Below, piece after piece: positions 1-12,530 of a stretch of DNA of 64,000 bases (the stretch's first letter is position 1; every line of letters starts with the position of its first letter). Under the pieces are notes generated by a model. The model had not been told where the DNA came from, did no database searches, and saw only the letters and a list, made by a program, of their open reading frames with translations. The DNA is from Dendrocalamus latiflorus (lineage: Eukaryota > Streptophyta > Magnoliopsida > Poales > Poaceae): the NCBI GenBank assembly GCA_017311315.1, contig CM029610.1, forward strand, positions 41,370,870 to 41,434,869, given 5' to 3'. The translations under genes were made by a program, and so were the position numbers.

Positions 1-3000
1 AGTTGCTTCATCATCCTGTCAAAGAGATCAGCAAATAAGAAGATTCACACACAGAGACACAGAGAGAGGGAGGGCGGTTTAATGCTTATGAGAATTCCAT
101 GAATGGGTATTTCTAGTTTTACAAAGAGGAACTTCCATGCAATTATTAGGATCCGAAATATGTAGAAAATAAGAAAGTTATGAGGAAAACAGATGAAAAT
201 GGTTGTGCTACCTTTCCTTCGTCCATAGCAACATAATCTTCGTCATCCTGAAAATTGTAGATACATATCAGTTATCCAACCCATTGGTATGTTAAGCACA
301 TAACCATAGATTCCCAAGATAATACTTAGAAAAAAAAAACAGACTGTTTGACCTAGGTATACTTGGCATGGAGAACCCAAAGCAGAACATGCCAAGATCC
401 GAGCAGAATCACGGGATTATGTTTTGAGCATTTCAATCAACAACAACTTCGACAATTTTCAAAAAGCTTTCAACCTGCTAAAGCTTGCCAATTACTCCTC
501 AGGTTCAAAATTTATAACTATATTTCCATTTCATTGGGAACTGTAATTTGACAAGAAATCAAGAGCGTAGTTATTGCATTTTTTCCTGACTTTTGCCCTT
601 TTTTGAAGCTGTGGAGAAGGGGTTGAGCGCAGTTGAATTATTCCATTCAATAGGGGTAAGTATGGTCCAATCTTTTTAATTGTTTTCTGATCTATGTGCA
701 AAGGTTAGTTGGTCTATGTGTAAATCAAGAGCGTACAGGAAAGTTATTGTTAACATCTTTCCTGACCCATGACCACTCAGGGAATTCAGTCTCACATCGA
801 TTGCTTCCCCTACTTTCCCATTGAGATTTTTAAAATTTTGTTACTAGAGAGTTATCCCTTCCTCGGACATTGAGTTGGAAAACTTAAAAATATTGGAATA
901 AAGGAGACAAATCAAAATTCTACAGCACTAACACAGATGATTAAAATGTACCTTTTCATCAACAGAGGAGATATTGCCATTGCTTTTCCCCTGAAAAGTT
1001 AAGAAAGTTTGGTGGCACATTTAAAGAACATTCTAAAGCTTGGTACTCCCCACTCTCTCTCACACACACGCGTGCATACACATTAAAAGACATAGAAAGC
1101 AACTGTACATGATTCTTCTTCACAAACTCGGTGTACAAGTGGCTGTCATCCACTTCCTCAGAAGAATTGCCTTCATCACTTGAAATATGACCAGATTCCA
1201 GATTACAGCCATTAGCCTGGTTTGAAGAATCTGAAAAAAAACACCCAAAAAGAACACGTCAACATTAAAAAAGGCCATCAAGTAGTCTGCAGTATTCATC
1301 TTCCTAATGCCATGAAGGCATCTTAATATCTCACCTTTAATCAATTTCTTCGATTCTGAGTTACTAAAAATGCCTTTGCTATCTGGACTGCTTTCCCTGC
1401 TAACTGAGAATGCTTGAACTGATCAAGTTATCAATTGAGTGCCAAGTAGAGCACAGGATTGTCTCTTTCTATATGTGAAAGAAGGCAAACGAGAACAGCT
1501 TTTGGAGATCACCTTTGGTTTTTTTGTACATCTTGAGAACATCATCCAGTGGTAGATCAGCTTCTGCCTGCAAAGCAGCTAATTCTTCATTGCGCTCAAC
1601 CTCTGTGATTTGAGCTTCATCTTCATCAATTGTGTGCTCATCATCTTCCTGCAGCATCAACACATATCAGTGTGATTCATATGTCACAGAAAACTAAAGA
1701 ACGGTTCCAGAGAGAAAAGAAAGATGTAGTCCTTGTATTGTTATGCAGCTTACAAAAAAAATAATTGACTATATGACATACTGTATTATATCTTCTGTTA
1801 TTTTGATTTTTGAACAACAATTAATCAACAGAAATCTCTCAACGCCATGCAGCAAAGCAGTGTAAAAAAATAGTAACATAAAACCGAAAGTAAAATAAAT
1901 GGTAAATCGGCAATACAAAAAAACACATGTCTCTCATATGCACAACAATAACAATTGGTACTGAGATCCATGGGATTCATACAGTTGTATCCCTATGAAC
2001 AAAAAAAATGGATCAGGAAAATTAAAATACTAGCTTACCGGCTCTTCATCCGAGGAGCTATTGTAATCATCATCAGTTTCCATATCATCTGTAACTATAA
2101 ATTGTTAAATGCTAAAGAAAAGGACAGATAAGATTTCTGAGGCATGCAGAATATTTCATAAAGCTACACACCAAGATCATCAGGAGTTGACACATTTATG
2201 TTCTCTTCTGCTACTTCCGCCTGGGATAGCTGATTTGTCTGCAAAGGTCCATTTTCTTGTTTTTGCAGATAGGGCACATTCACGAGGTTTTCAGCCAACA
2301 TTGTCGAATATCTGGAAAGTTCACACCAAATAACAGAAGGTTAGCATGTACCGAGGACTGAGGAACTAAAATAAAAATGCTAAAGTTCGAAATAGCCATA
2401 ACAAAATCAACCAAGAATAGATGGCAGTACCTTTCAGTCTGGCCTAAAAGGAAATCAAGTTGCTTATCGAGGGCCTTTTTCTTCCTTTCCTCAACCTCTA
2501 GTTGATTCTTATAGAGGACCTACATTCCCCGGCATACAAATAATATAATTCAATTTCTTGGGAAACTTGACATCTTAAAGTAAGTGGTACAGTAAGCCAT
2601 AAAATTAAAAATGTAAAATGAACTTACCAACTTCTCTATTTTGGTCCAGAACTTCCTCACATCCTTAGATATATTTAGGGCAGCTTTTCTCAGGCGATGT
2701 TCTTCCTCCTGTAAAAGAACAATCATCAAACCAAGATAAAAATCCATGAATATTGATACATTATCTGCATAGTACAAATTAAGGGATCACTGGGTGCCTG
2801 GGATATTATAAGTTCATCCAATAGCAATTTGGGAAAAAAAATCAAATCTACTATAAAATATAAATTAGTTATATCACAGACAATACAAACCTTCTGTTTT
2901 TTCTCGTCTTTTGTTGCTTGGTCAACTACACCCTTATTGGCTCGCTGAGCAATCTTTTTAGCCATGGACAACTTCCATTTTCTCTCAGAATCAAACTCCT

Positions 3001-3613
3001 GCAAGATATTTAAAAATAAGCAAGCCAAGAGAAGGAGGAGCTCTTCCTCATTTTGTAGCCTTGACAGTGCCATGTACTAATAATGAGGCTGGGTACGAGG
3101 CACTATAGCAGGACTTGAAATAGAATAATTATAGTTTTGTGAGAAAATCATGCATCTTTGCTCGATGAGAAAGAAGGATCACCATTTGTCAATTCCACTG
3201 ACAGCAACTAACCTTTGCCAGCCAAACCATTTCTCCAAGAACATGGTCCCAGTGAACTTTTGGCTTTCGAGGCTCCCTTGGAGCTTCAAGAGCCTGCGCA
3301 AAAAAGACAAAAGCTTCAGCAAATGTAATAAAAAGCAAAGTGATAATGGAATATACATAATCCTAACATATTAAATAATAACAGAAAATCTATTAAAAAG
3401 AACAGCACTTTTTCCCTCTCCAACTATGAGACATGAAACAGTTGAAATTGGCATTATGTAAGTATGAAATGTCAAGTAAACAAATGAGGATGAAGAGAAA
3501 TGTAGAACAGTGAAATACAGCTGGTAAATGAAATGTCAATGCTGCAAGCTAACCTTCTGACGTCTAGCTCTTGTCTCGTGATCTAGCCTTGACCGGGGAC
3601 CTTTTGATGCCAT
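1..3613 (-). CDS. PIE1: PIE1-like SWR1-complex ATPase, 5' (N-terminal) part
   Basis: Twelve exons with GT-AG junctions join in frame to 319 residues: 3613-3554, 3293-3213, 2998-2891, 2708-2628, 2519-2431, 2311-2172, 2088-2039, 1648-1513, 1230-1109, 990-952, 247-212 and 15-1 (cut by the window edge). The ATG at 3611-3613 opens MASKGPRSRLDHETRARRQK. Exons 2 to 5 encode an HSA domain (about residues 30-105) with the family words HWDHVLGEM, ERKWKL and FLLGQTERYSTMLAENL. Acidic linkers follow, with a repeat ending in EELAALQ and LPLDDVLKMY. In the family, PIE1 is the Snf2 ATPase of the SWR1 complex, which deposits H2A.Z; HSA binds actin-related proteins in the nucleus. Family proteins are about 2000 residues, so the ATPase domain must lie left of base 1. 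All exons are intact. Ino80 is an alternative HSA-Snf2 family, but these words fit PIE1 much better. Confidence 0.93.
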
Positions 3614-4700
3614 CTTTCCAATCCCTTGCAGAGGACTATCTCATGTCTTAGGGCATATGCAGCAAAATGGCATACCAACTGTGCAGTACATATGTTGTCA
3701 CATAATTAGTATATGAGACAAAAGGTCTACCAATTTTAAGAAAAGCATACAATTTAAAGAGGGAGCAAATGGTGAAAGCTGGTCTCCAAGACATCCCAGC
3801 ATATAATAAGAGTTGTTTTAAACTAGCTATGGATCTTATTCTTAAAACATGTCTGAATTTTCACTGTTTAAACTCTCTATGCCATCCCGAATTTCTAGTG
3901 GGAAGGATGATGGATAGCTGCCAAACCAGACCACGCTCTCCCCGGCCTCCAACAAATAAAAGTGAAAGGAAGAAGGGAAAAAAGTTCATCTTGGTACACC
4001 AATGTCACAGCAGCATGCTGCCACAACAAATTGCAACTGAACAGCTAGTCCTACTTCAACTTGCAACTGCTCGATTATATATAAGCTCGTAAAGCCTAAT
4101 CTTGCCGAACTAATACTTCAACCATGGAATCAACTAATGAACATCCTGGAGCCACATGTCACAGTTGCATTTGCACTGGTCATACCGAACATTTGTTCCA
4201 CAGCTATTCCATCAAATGGTTGTATCACATTGTCCATTCAGTACACATTTCATCTAACACTCGAAACCACTAATCAAACATCAAGGCATCACACAAACGC
4301 GCAGGATAGACACATTCTCACCGTCCCAGCTACAAACCCATTCCGCATTACTTCACTCCAAAAAAATCACCAATTTCACGTACCAAAACCTCACAACTCG
4401 CATAACACAAGCCAACAGGCAGCCGCCCGCCCCCTCAACGCAAACCCCACCTAAAATGCTAAAACCCCCAAGCAGAGCAGCACAAACCCAAAGCACAAGC
4501 AGGAGCCCCAAACTACAGCAGCATGCAGTCGAATCTACTTGTTTGCTCCCTCACCTTGGCGGAAACCCTAGAAACCGGAGCGGGGCCCTAGAGTGACCCA
4601 GGAGTTCAAATCGGAGAGGGGCCGCCTCAAGCGCCCGCCGGCGGCGAGCGGCGGCGAGGCCTCGCGGCGGAGAATGGCTATGGCGAGGCTCGGCGGTGGA
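3614..4700 (-). other. 5' leader and probable leader intron of the PIE1-like gene
   Basis: On the minus strand a GC-rich leader reads through GCCAAG|GTGAGG, a good donor with the last exon base at 4555. A matching acceptor, CTGCACAG|TTGG, puts the next exon start near 3678, about 65 bases before the ATG. The implied leader intron (about 3679-4554) is AT-rich with no coding signal. Long 5' leader introns are common in plant housekeeping genes. The acceptor choice is inference; transcript data would settle it. Confidence 0.55.
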
Positions 4701-4980
4701 TGGGATCTCAGGAGAGGGTCTAAGGCGGCGGCGGAGGAGGGCGTCTCCGGCGAGCGGCGCCGGCGGCGGGGAGACGGCGAGATCGAGGGAGGCCTAGGGC
4801 ACGAGGGTTGGGGGCTGGGGGCTCTTCCCTTCGCTTCGACGCCTCGGGAGCTAAAGCTCGCGTGGGTGCGAATGGACGGGAACGCCCCTGAGCGGTGCGC
4901 GAGGCGGGCGCGGTGCGCGGCGGCAGTTTTGGGATTTCGCGTGGACTTTAGTGGATTCGGGCGCTTTCGGGATTATTAGC
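4560..4980 (-). promoter_or_regulatory. GC-rich promoter and first-exon region of the PIE1-like gene
   Basis: GC content and CpG rise abruptly here compared with the flanks, with many GGCGG and CCGCC runs. On the minus strand the leader contains CTAGGGTTTCC near 4565, a common 5'-leader motif of plant housekeeping genes. No clear TATA box is visible, which fits a CpG-rich broad promoter. Apparent plus-strand reading frames here come from base composition. Confidence 0.5.
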
Positions 4981-5560
4981 AGCTGCGTTGTGTCACGACT
5001 CACGCAAGCTTTGACGAGGAGGCTATCGTTTTCTCCCGTCTACTCCAAGACGAGTGTTCCTGCACTGGAGGAAGAGTACAAAATTGTTCAAGCGCGTGAC
5101 GGAGAAGTGGGGTCATCTCTGTCAGGTGCTAATGGGCCGAAGCCCAGTCAAAGTCTGGTCCAAGGCCGAAATATTTTATTTTGATCAGTATCTAACCTGG
5201 TTCAAGAGAGAAACCTGAGAGCATGTTCTTTTCCTCTAAAGCTGGCGGTTTTTGACTTTTGATACAGTATCTAACTTTCAAACGGGGTATTTTCTCAAGA
5301 CGGGGTCTACAAGTTAAACAATCTACACGTTAAAAGACCAACATATGTACCAGCAAACAATCGCAAGTGAGTATCTGTCTCTCCGTACTCTGTACCATAA
5401 ACATCCAAAATTCAAAAATTTCAGCCAAAATCCATAAGCCGCAGCTGCAGCCAAACAGGCCCTGAGACAGACTCAAGTCCAAATGAAAGGCTTAGGCTTT
5501 GATTTGGATTGGAAAACTGCAACACCTGCTCTCGAGTCTCAACAGCCAGCGTGTCCCAAC
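4981..5560. repeat. Intergenic DNA with a dispersed repeat also present at the right end of the window
   Basis: The stretch about 5243-5385 resembles 62632-62780. Both hold ACTTTCAAACG, then a run ending in GGGATCTACAAGTT or GGGGTCTACAAGTT, then AATC(G)CAAGTGAGT or AATCACACGTGAGT. The repeat probably continues to about 5460. No coding frame, terminal repeat or target duplication could be fixed, so the family is unknown. Confidence 0.5.
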
Positions 5561-7920
5561 AAGGACGGAATTAGATACATGGCAAGGTAGGCTTTAGCGG
5601 AGGTATGAAAAATTCCTAGTGTATAGCCCAGATACTTTCAGCCTAGCCTGAGGTAGTGTTGCCAAGGTACAGCCCAGGTAGCCCAGTGACAACTTCCACG
5701 CTGCCTACTCTCGCCACAGCCGACCCACTCCATCTTGGCCCATTCGCGAAAGTAATCAAGGAAGCCCGTAGGCGTAGGCACTCACGCGGTCCATACTCCC
5801 GTGAAGGTAGAGCAAAGCCAGAGAGAGCAAACCACTTCCCATTTCCTTTTCGTTACCAAGGCCGAGAGCAAGTTCTACTCATAAGCCAAAACCACTCAGC
5901 CAGAGCAAGTAGAGCTCATCCACAAAGCTAACTGAGAGTGAGCCCCAAAGCCAAGCACAGCTAAACCAGCCAGAGCAACACAGAGAGGAAGTGAGGGAGA
6001 GAGAAGCAGAGGAGAGGAGCTTGGGGGTTGGGGAAGCTCAACGACGTGAGGACAGCATCCATGGTGATCGCAAGCCGCTTAGGACCACCAGAGCCACGCT
6101 GAACCGAATCGGGACAAGGAGGAGGCGAGAAGAGCCAACGAAAACACGTGGAGAGCACTGTCGCCACCACGGCCATCGTCATCGCCTTCTCATCCCCACC
6201 CAACCCGAGCCAAGTAAGGTTTTACCTTCCCTAGCCATACGTGATGACGAGTAGAGCAAAACAAAACTAAAAACTAAATCAAAATGCGATAAGTAAAGAG
6301 TAAAGTAGATGGACCATCCTGGGGGGATGGTGGTGCTTGGGGCTCAGCCGTGACTGGAGGCCGAGCCACGGTGTCGGCAGCCGGGCCAGGGGCGACGCTA
6401 GGGAAAGGTGGTAGTGCCGGCAGATCTGGCATTGGGAGCACCACTGGAGGCAAGCCCGAGGGCAGCGCGACCAAAGCCCCTGTAGATGGCGGTGCTGGTC
6501 GGGTCACACCAGACAGAGCTGGGGAGGCGCAATGGGGGCGGCGACCTAGAGCCAAAGGGAGAGGGGGAGCGCAGTGGTCAGAGGTAGAGGAGGCGTTGGG
6601 CTCCTGGCCGGCTGCATGCCATGGCTGACGAGCCCAAGGAAGGATTGAAGGGGAGCCGTGGCATCGGATGACTTTGAGCCATGACTGGTGAGCCCAAGGG
6701 GATAGGGGAGGAGGAGGCGGCGTCAGGTGTAGGAGTCGAGAGGGAAGAGGAGTGAAGGGAGGTGGTTGACGGTCGGCGGGCCGAGGGTCGACCGCCCCAT
6801 ATTCGAACTGGGGAAAAGGCACAAGGCCATTCACCCGATCAGAAATAATGAGAGAATAAAAGAAAGAAAAGGAAGGGAAAGAAAAAAAATAAGGGAAAAA
6901 GGAAAAAATAAAAAATGATGATCAGCCGAGTAAGAGAAGGAAAAAATAGAGGAGAAAAAATTGGAGGGTTTGATACCTGCATGATAGGTCCTTAACCCCG
7001 GGCATTTTTATGTCAGAATTAGGTTTTGCGCGTAGGGTCATCATTGCTTGCTTAAGCACTAGTTTTGATATGATGTGTTGAGTCAAGTTGACGTTTGTAC
7101 AGATAGAGATCCCGGGTCGGAACCGTCCACGCATTGTCCCCGAGGTTAACCAGGCAAGTGCATGGTGGAATAGTGGATTGTGTTGAATGATTGATTTTTT
7201 GTGTCTTCCATGCCATGTTCTACAGTACTTATGATTATGTGCTAATCATACTTTAATGAGTGATGCTTATGATTAAATGCCAACATTGAAAGTATGTTGC
7301 ATCACGCATTGCACTCATACACAAACAATAGGACCTACTTCGGTAGGTACTCCACGCTAGTGAAGTTTGGATCACGTATAAAAGAGGACAGGTATTGAGT
7401 GATTTATCGACGGGTGAACACTCTGCTATACCGGTATAGGCTACAGTTACCGACATATCGCATCGCATTGCATGAAAATAGAATAGAACAATGATACAGT
7501 TACAGATGCATTGCATTGCATAAAAGTGACAACAGTGAAACAGTTACAGAGATAGTGATGTACAGTTTACAGAAATATGAATTATTAAATTAGCGTGTTA
7601 ATGCCACTGTTTTATTGTGTGTTTGCTGAGTCTCTAGACTCACCCTTGCTTTGTTTGTTTTTTAGGTGATCGTTGAGGATGTCATGCACGGGCAGGAGTA
7701 GCACATGAATAACTTTAGTACTAGCAACACTCTGCATATCAGTTTTTGGTAACATGTTTAAACTCTACGAGTATACTAGAATAGTTGCTTAAAATGGTAT
7801 GTTATAAGTGGTCACTGCATTATGAATAAAGTAGTGTTTGCTTAAAATGGTTAGCAGAAAAAGGTGATGTTATACAATGATGGTAGCACTCTAGACCTAG
7901 AGGATGGACGGGTTGTTACA
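5561..7920 (+). repeat. Probable decayed LTR-retrotransposon segment ending at 7920
   Basis: A GC-rich part (5600-6840) and an AT-rich part (6840-7920) end in ACGGGTTGTTACA at 7908-7920, the type of terminus (..TTACA) seen on many grass gypsy LTRs. No protein domain is readable. The predicted frames, including a proline-rich one on the minus strand at 6274-6834, have no recognisable family. The matching TG end and target duplication were not found, so this may be a truncated LTR. Confidence 0.35.
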
Positions 7921-8990
7921 AGTCTTAACATGCATCAACTCATGATGTATCTATTACTTCAATTCCATCAACACATGATGGATCTTCACTTGACTTGACG
8001 ATCAACACATGATCATCTCCTCTCGGACATGCATCAACTCATGATGCATCCACTATTTGACTTGATGATCTTCAACACATGAAGTTATCCCAAGTCATCC
8101 TCATTTGTGGAACCTAATATATTCATCCAACTCATAAAAAATGTTAGTCAACAAAATAATTGCCATCAATTACTAAATTTCACCATTAACACATAATGGA
8201 ATGACTAGATTCTACAATCTTTTCTTTTTGATAATTCATGACAATCACAATGCATAATGAGATAAAGATTATATTTGCAAGTATACAATATGTACACAAC
8301 ACTTGTATACTCTAAAATAAGCTTTAAGTAAAGCTTACTTATCCGGTTGTTATTAGTCATCCAACCATTAACACATAATGGAGAAGTTAGATGACAACTC
8401 AATTGCAAATTAGTATATATAAACTACACAAGCTATATATACACTCAAATGATGTGTTTCAAAGTAAAATTTATAAATATGTGTATTAAAGAAAATATGG
8501 ATCAATACTTATGAAATCTCTAAACATATAGTGAACTCTCCTAAATATATGCATACAAGTATGTGTAATGAAGACATACTCACATATTCATTTTAGACTA
8601 TTTGTGGAGTTCAATCTATATTTTGGATCCAAGGAATGCACTAACATATAATAATGCGATTTCGAATGCATACCTCTTTGATTTCTCCTTTTCATCCAAA
8701 TGAGACTGAGCAATAAATACTTAAACAAACATATTAGTCACACACACACACACACATATATAGTTTTATCATTTAATCATATATTTGGATGTGAGGAATG
8801 CAACAAGATTATAAGAAAGATATCGAATGCATACCTCAATGATTTCACCTTTTTTTATCTATATGAGACTAAGTAATATCATAATCAATAAACAAGATTA
8901 GTTTCATAAATGCATTTGTCATTATCATTAAAACCTCATAATAGTATTTGTCGTTATCACCAAAATTAACTTAAATAGAGCTTGATCTTT
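7921..8990 (-). repeat. AT-rich LTR-like segment with internal repeats
   Basis: Two features stand out. Bases 7930-8070 hold four copies of a self-complementary word around CATCAACWCATGATG. The sequence near 8628-8715 (GGAATGCA, CGAATGCATACCT, GATTTC, GAGACTGAG) recurs near 8785-8880 (GGAATGCA, CGAATGCATACCT, GATTTC, GAGACTAAG). This looks like copia-type LTR or untranslated sequence read on the minus strand. No coding region was found. Confidence 0.35.
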
Positions 8991-9839
8991 CAGCTGGTCA
9001 TCCATGCGGCAACCGACGACGAGGGCCTTACGTGCAGTTGTGCGGCACCGGTAGCCTAGTACGATGCTTGCGGTAGTGGGGTAATCATAGAGGTCGGTGC
9101 AGACTGCCCATGATAGTGCTCTTAGCTTCCTGAGCCCGTAGCTTGAGTGCTTGGCCACTTGAGTTCATCGAACTTTTGTGCAATAACACAATCGTGTGCG
9201 CCCATTTGATTTGAGGTGTAGATCTAGGAGGATTAGATTGAGGACTACAGAAGTCTGGGATCACGGCGGCGACAAGCAGCAATGATGCCCATGAAGGTTC
9301 AGCACCAAGGCGAGTTTCCATGAAGAGTAGCAACATTGTCGCGAGCTTTGATCAAGCAAGAAGCGACGAGAAACTCCCCTTTTGATGGAACCTGATATTG
9401 CTCTATTTTTTACAAATTATATAGCCCAAGGCCTAGTCCAATCTGGTCCAAAACTGATCCAAATAGCTTCGAATAAAAATTGGCCTAGTCTATATCAAAT
9501 CCAAACCAATCCAATCCAAAAAGCCCATACCTGTCCAGGTCCATTAGCACCTCTATCTCCGTGGGACTCCATGACAGTGAGTGGGTTACGGAGGTGTTCA
9601 TATTGGCTGCGGCTAATGATTTTTGGCTAAAAATAAATAGTAATAATCGAAAAATGTAACTTTTTAAAAGAAGAACGTGTGCGATGGAAAAAGTAAAGGA
9701 GGATATGAACGTGAGACGGGAGCGAGAGGAGTGGTGTGTGTGATACACTCGTGACCTATGCTTTATGTTTAAAAATAAGAATGAGATAAGTGAAAAGGCT
9801 ACTATAATAAAAGAAATATTCCTATAAACTTCTAACTTA
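8991..9839. other. Unassigned intergenic DNA left of the Helitron end
   Basis: A moderately GC-rich part (8991-9380) is followed by AT-rich DNA. Reading frames are short and match nothing I recognise. The stretch 9420-9540 repeats CCAAWCCAATC-like words. I see no gene and no clear element boundary until the Helitron terminus at 9840. Confidence 0.4.
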
Positions 9840-9870
9840 CTAGTAACATGCTCGTGCTAACGCTACGGTG
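9840..9870 (-). repeat. Helitron 3' terminal hairpin and CTAG end
   Basis: Bases 9853-9867 form a short hairpin on either strand: arms CGTGC and GC(T)ACG with one bulge around a four-base loop. It lies about 10 bases inside CTAG (9840-9843). Helitron 3' ends characteristically combine a small GC-rich hairpin with CTRR. Confidence 0.72.
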
Positions 9871-10013
9871 ATACTAAAAAAACATTATATTTATGGGAAA
9901 TGAGGGTACTCAAAGTGGAAGTAACACATGATGTCCTATGATGGAAGTAACACATGTCTGGACTGAACATGATGTAGGAAAAGTTTGGGTAAAGAAATTT
10001 ACTTACCAATTTT

Positions 10014-11575
10014 TCACCAGTCCAGGACATCTTTGTACACAATATTTCTGGTGCTTTTCCCTGTTGGATCTAATTCCTTCTTTGGTTTGGCCAGAATTCT
10101 TGTTGTTTGCCTTGACACACCCCTCGACAAAGCAACATAGAGCTGTCCATGGGAGAACACAGGCTCTGGAAGGTAGATCCCAACATTTGGGATGGTTTGG
10201 CCCTGCGCTTTGTTTATGGTCATTGCAAAACTCAGGCGAATGGGGAACTGTTTTCTCTTGAACTTAAAAGGAAGTGAAATATCATCCGACGGAGACATTG
10301 GGATCCTAGGTATGAACACCCTTTTCCCTGCATGCTGGCCACCAACAATTTCAGCATCAATTGCATTATCCTGGAATGCTCTTACCATTAGTCTTGTTCA
10401 ATTGCACAAGCCATTGTTAGGATCAAGATTGCGGAGAAGGATCACAGGACAATTAATTTTAATTTTTAGCACATGTGGGGGCAGGCCATTCGGAGTGATC
10501 GAATTCAGGAAGTCAATAGGATAGTTATTTCTGGAATCCTCATCGATAGAGTCAAAGCTATGATAAACCTTTTCCTCGCCCGGGAACCTGTCAATCATCT
10601 TTGCGTTTAGCTGATCAACATGCTCATTTTTGGTAGAAAGAATGGCTCGTGTACTCATATAAGCTGTTGATCTTGCATTTTCCTCAAGTGACGGGAAGAC
10701 ATCTTGAATGAGTTTGGTTATAGAATCTTCGGTGTCAGTATAACCAATCACAATATTCTCTGGCAGGCTAACATAATCATCCCCGATAGTCTTTTCAGTT
10801 CCATTCCCAATCCAAAGGAGGTAATTTGAAAACCATAGGTCAGATTGAGCCCTCATGTTTCGTGACAATCGTATCTTCCTTATACTTTCCCATAGGTAAG
10901 ATCTCTGCAATGTAGCATCAGTTATCTGTGCTCTTGTCCCACGTGTTATGACTGGAAGTACCTGTTTGAAATCTCCACCAAATACCACTACCTTTCCCCC
11001 AAAGGGCAAAGATGAACTCATAATATCTTGCAGGGACCTGTCAAGACACTCAACTGCTTGACGCTTTGTCATGGCTACTTCGTCCCAAATAATCAAGGAT
11101 GCCCTATGGAGTAACTCTGCGGTGCCACTTTGCTTGGTGAAGTTGCACATGCTATTGTCAGCAGGCTTAATTGAAATTTTGAACCTTGAGTGTGCTGTGC
11201 GTCCTCCTGGCAAAATTGACGCTGCAATCCCAGAAGTTGCAGTTGCAATGGCTATTAATCCCTCATATCGCACTCTAGCAAGGAGTGCCTGGTATAGGAA
11301 CGTCTTGCCAGTTCCTCCTGGACCATCCACGAAGAACACCTGGCTTTTGTTTGCAAGCACATGTTGGATGAGTGTATATCCAAATGTTCTTGGTCTATGG
11401 CCACAGAAAGTTCTTCTCTAACCTCCCTAATGATGTCATTAAAAAATTCACCTGATTGGCACAAAGGAATTAATTTATCATCCACATAAATGTGAAATGC
11501 AGAGGTTACGGCCGCGAGGTACTTGCCTCGAGCACGCTCGACGGACACGCTGCACGATGGGTCTGAGATGCGCAA
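10014..11575 (-). pseudogene. Helitron PIF1-like helicase, broken
   Basis: A superfamily 1 helicase of Helitron type. Motifs in order: Walker A GPGGTGKT, Walker B region IWDEVAM, FGGDFKQVLPV, LSRNMRA, NCPVILLRNLDPNNGLC, FAMTINKAQGQT and HGQLYVALSRG. In an intact element it would unwind DNA during rolling-circle transposition, fused behind a Rep nuclease. Here an in-frame TGA at 10398-10400 interrupts the protein just after NNGLCN, where family members read on into TRL; the frame then continues to 10014. A frameshift near 11360-11400 separates the 5' part (FFNDIIREVREELSVAIDQEHL) from the Walker A frame. No Rep domain lies upstream. A cellular PIF1 helicase is much less likely, given the Helitron 3' terminus directly downstream. 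Confidence 0.9.
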
Positions 11576-11579
11576 TTGC

Positions 11580-12530
11580 CCGACTGCTCCCTCGACAACC
11601 GCGTGAGAACCTACAGAGTGATATGGGAGACCACCGATTAGATATGATGAATCTGGAGAGGGAACGATAGAAGATAACCGACTGAAAGAGAAAATGGCAG
11701 TTCGGCTGCGTAAGGCAATGGCTCAGTCGCGCGAACGGCCGCTCGGCCATGCTGTCGCTGGCCACCGCCACCGGCCGACTCGCCACCGACAGCCCTGCTG
11801 CTTTGCATTCGGCCGCACATGCATGCGCATGCATGCAGATGGCACTGTCGTCGCTCGCCATCGCCGCCGCTGCCAAGACCGCGCACGGCCAAGCGGGTGA
11901 GCGTGCACGTGCGGGTACGAAGGCATGCGGGCACCGCCGCTGCTCCCCGCCGACCATCGCGATCGCCGCCGTAGTGACCTCACCGTCGCCGCCACTATCC
12001 AGAAACGCCGCCACCGCTGCGCCAAGATCGCGCTTGACTGTGCAACCGCGTACACGTGAACGGCCGCATGCAGCATGCAAGCATAAGGGCGCCGCCGCCG
12101 TTACCGGACCTGCCGCCGGCGACACTCCCCGCCGGCCGGTCACGGCCCCCTGTCGCCGCCGCTACTGCCATGGCCGAGCGGCCGTGCAGCTGCGTGCGAG
12201 CGGGAGGCCGCATGCGGCATGCAGGCGTGCAGCCGCCGCCGCCACTCGCCGCCACCGGCAGGCCGGGCCGCCGCCGCCTGACGGCCAGCCGCTGCTGCCG
12301 CCGAGCTGCCATGGCCATTGCTGCAGCCAAGCACACGCACGGCAGCTGCCACCGCCGACCGGCCGGCCAGCCGCCGCCGCCGGTGCCGCCGGCGCCGGCG
12401 CCCCCGCAGCCGCCTCCGCCAGCGCCCAAGCAGCCATGCAGCCCCCATGCACCCATGTGGATGAGAGAGGGATGGAGAGAGAGATGGATAGAGAGGAGAG
12501 AGAGAGATTAAAGGAGAGAGATTGAGGGAT
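11580..12530. other. Very GC-rich segment fused to the Helitron remnant
   Basis: About 950 bases with dense CCGCCG and GCCGCC runs and repeated words such as GCATGCAGCATGCA, CGAACGGCCG and CGGCCGCATGC. All six frames stay open for long stretches because stop codons are rare at this composition. The conceptual proteins are Ala/Arg/Pro/Gly-rich and low complexity. A purine (GAGAGA) run closes it at 12465-12530. It could be a captured gene 5' end, as Helitrons often carry, but no family is recognisable. Confidence 0.45.

Larger units (their letters stand above)
9840..11580 (-). mobile_element. 3' half of a Helitron (helicase end and 3' terminus)
   Basis: Read on the minus strand, this holds the C-terminal helicase region of a Helitron RepHel protein, a short spacer, a 3' hairpin and the terminal CTAG at 9840-9843, followed by T (base 9839 is A on the plus strand). 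That is the expected rolling-circle architecture: hairpin about 10-12 bases before CTRR, insertion into an A|T site. The Rep (HUH) domain and the 5' TC terminus are not seen. Upstream of about 11510 the sequence changes abruptly to very GC-rich DNA, so the element is truncated or chimeric. Confidence 0.8.

Noticed and set aside
3769..4454. Two plus-strand frames of about 105 codons
   Set aside because: They sit in the leader intron of the PIE1-like gene, on the other strand, with no family similarity.
6274..6834. 186-codon Pro-rich minus-strand frame
   Set aside because: Low complexity, in repeat debris, with no recognisable domain and no gene structure.
11638..12525. Several overlapping open frames of 90-260 codons on both strands
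   Set aside because: All arise from the very GC-rich composition. The proteins are low complexity, frames overlap in every phase, and no family or splice structure is recognisable.
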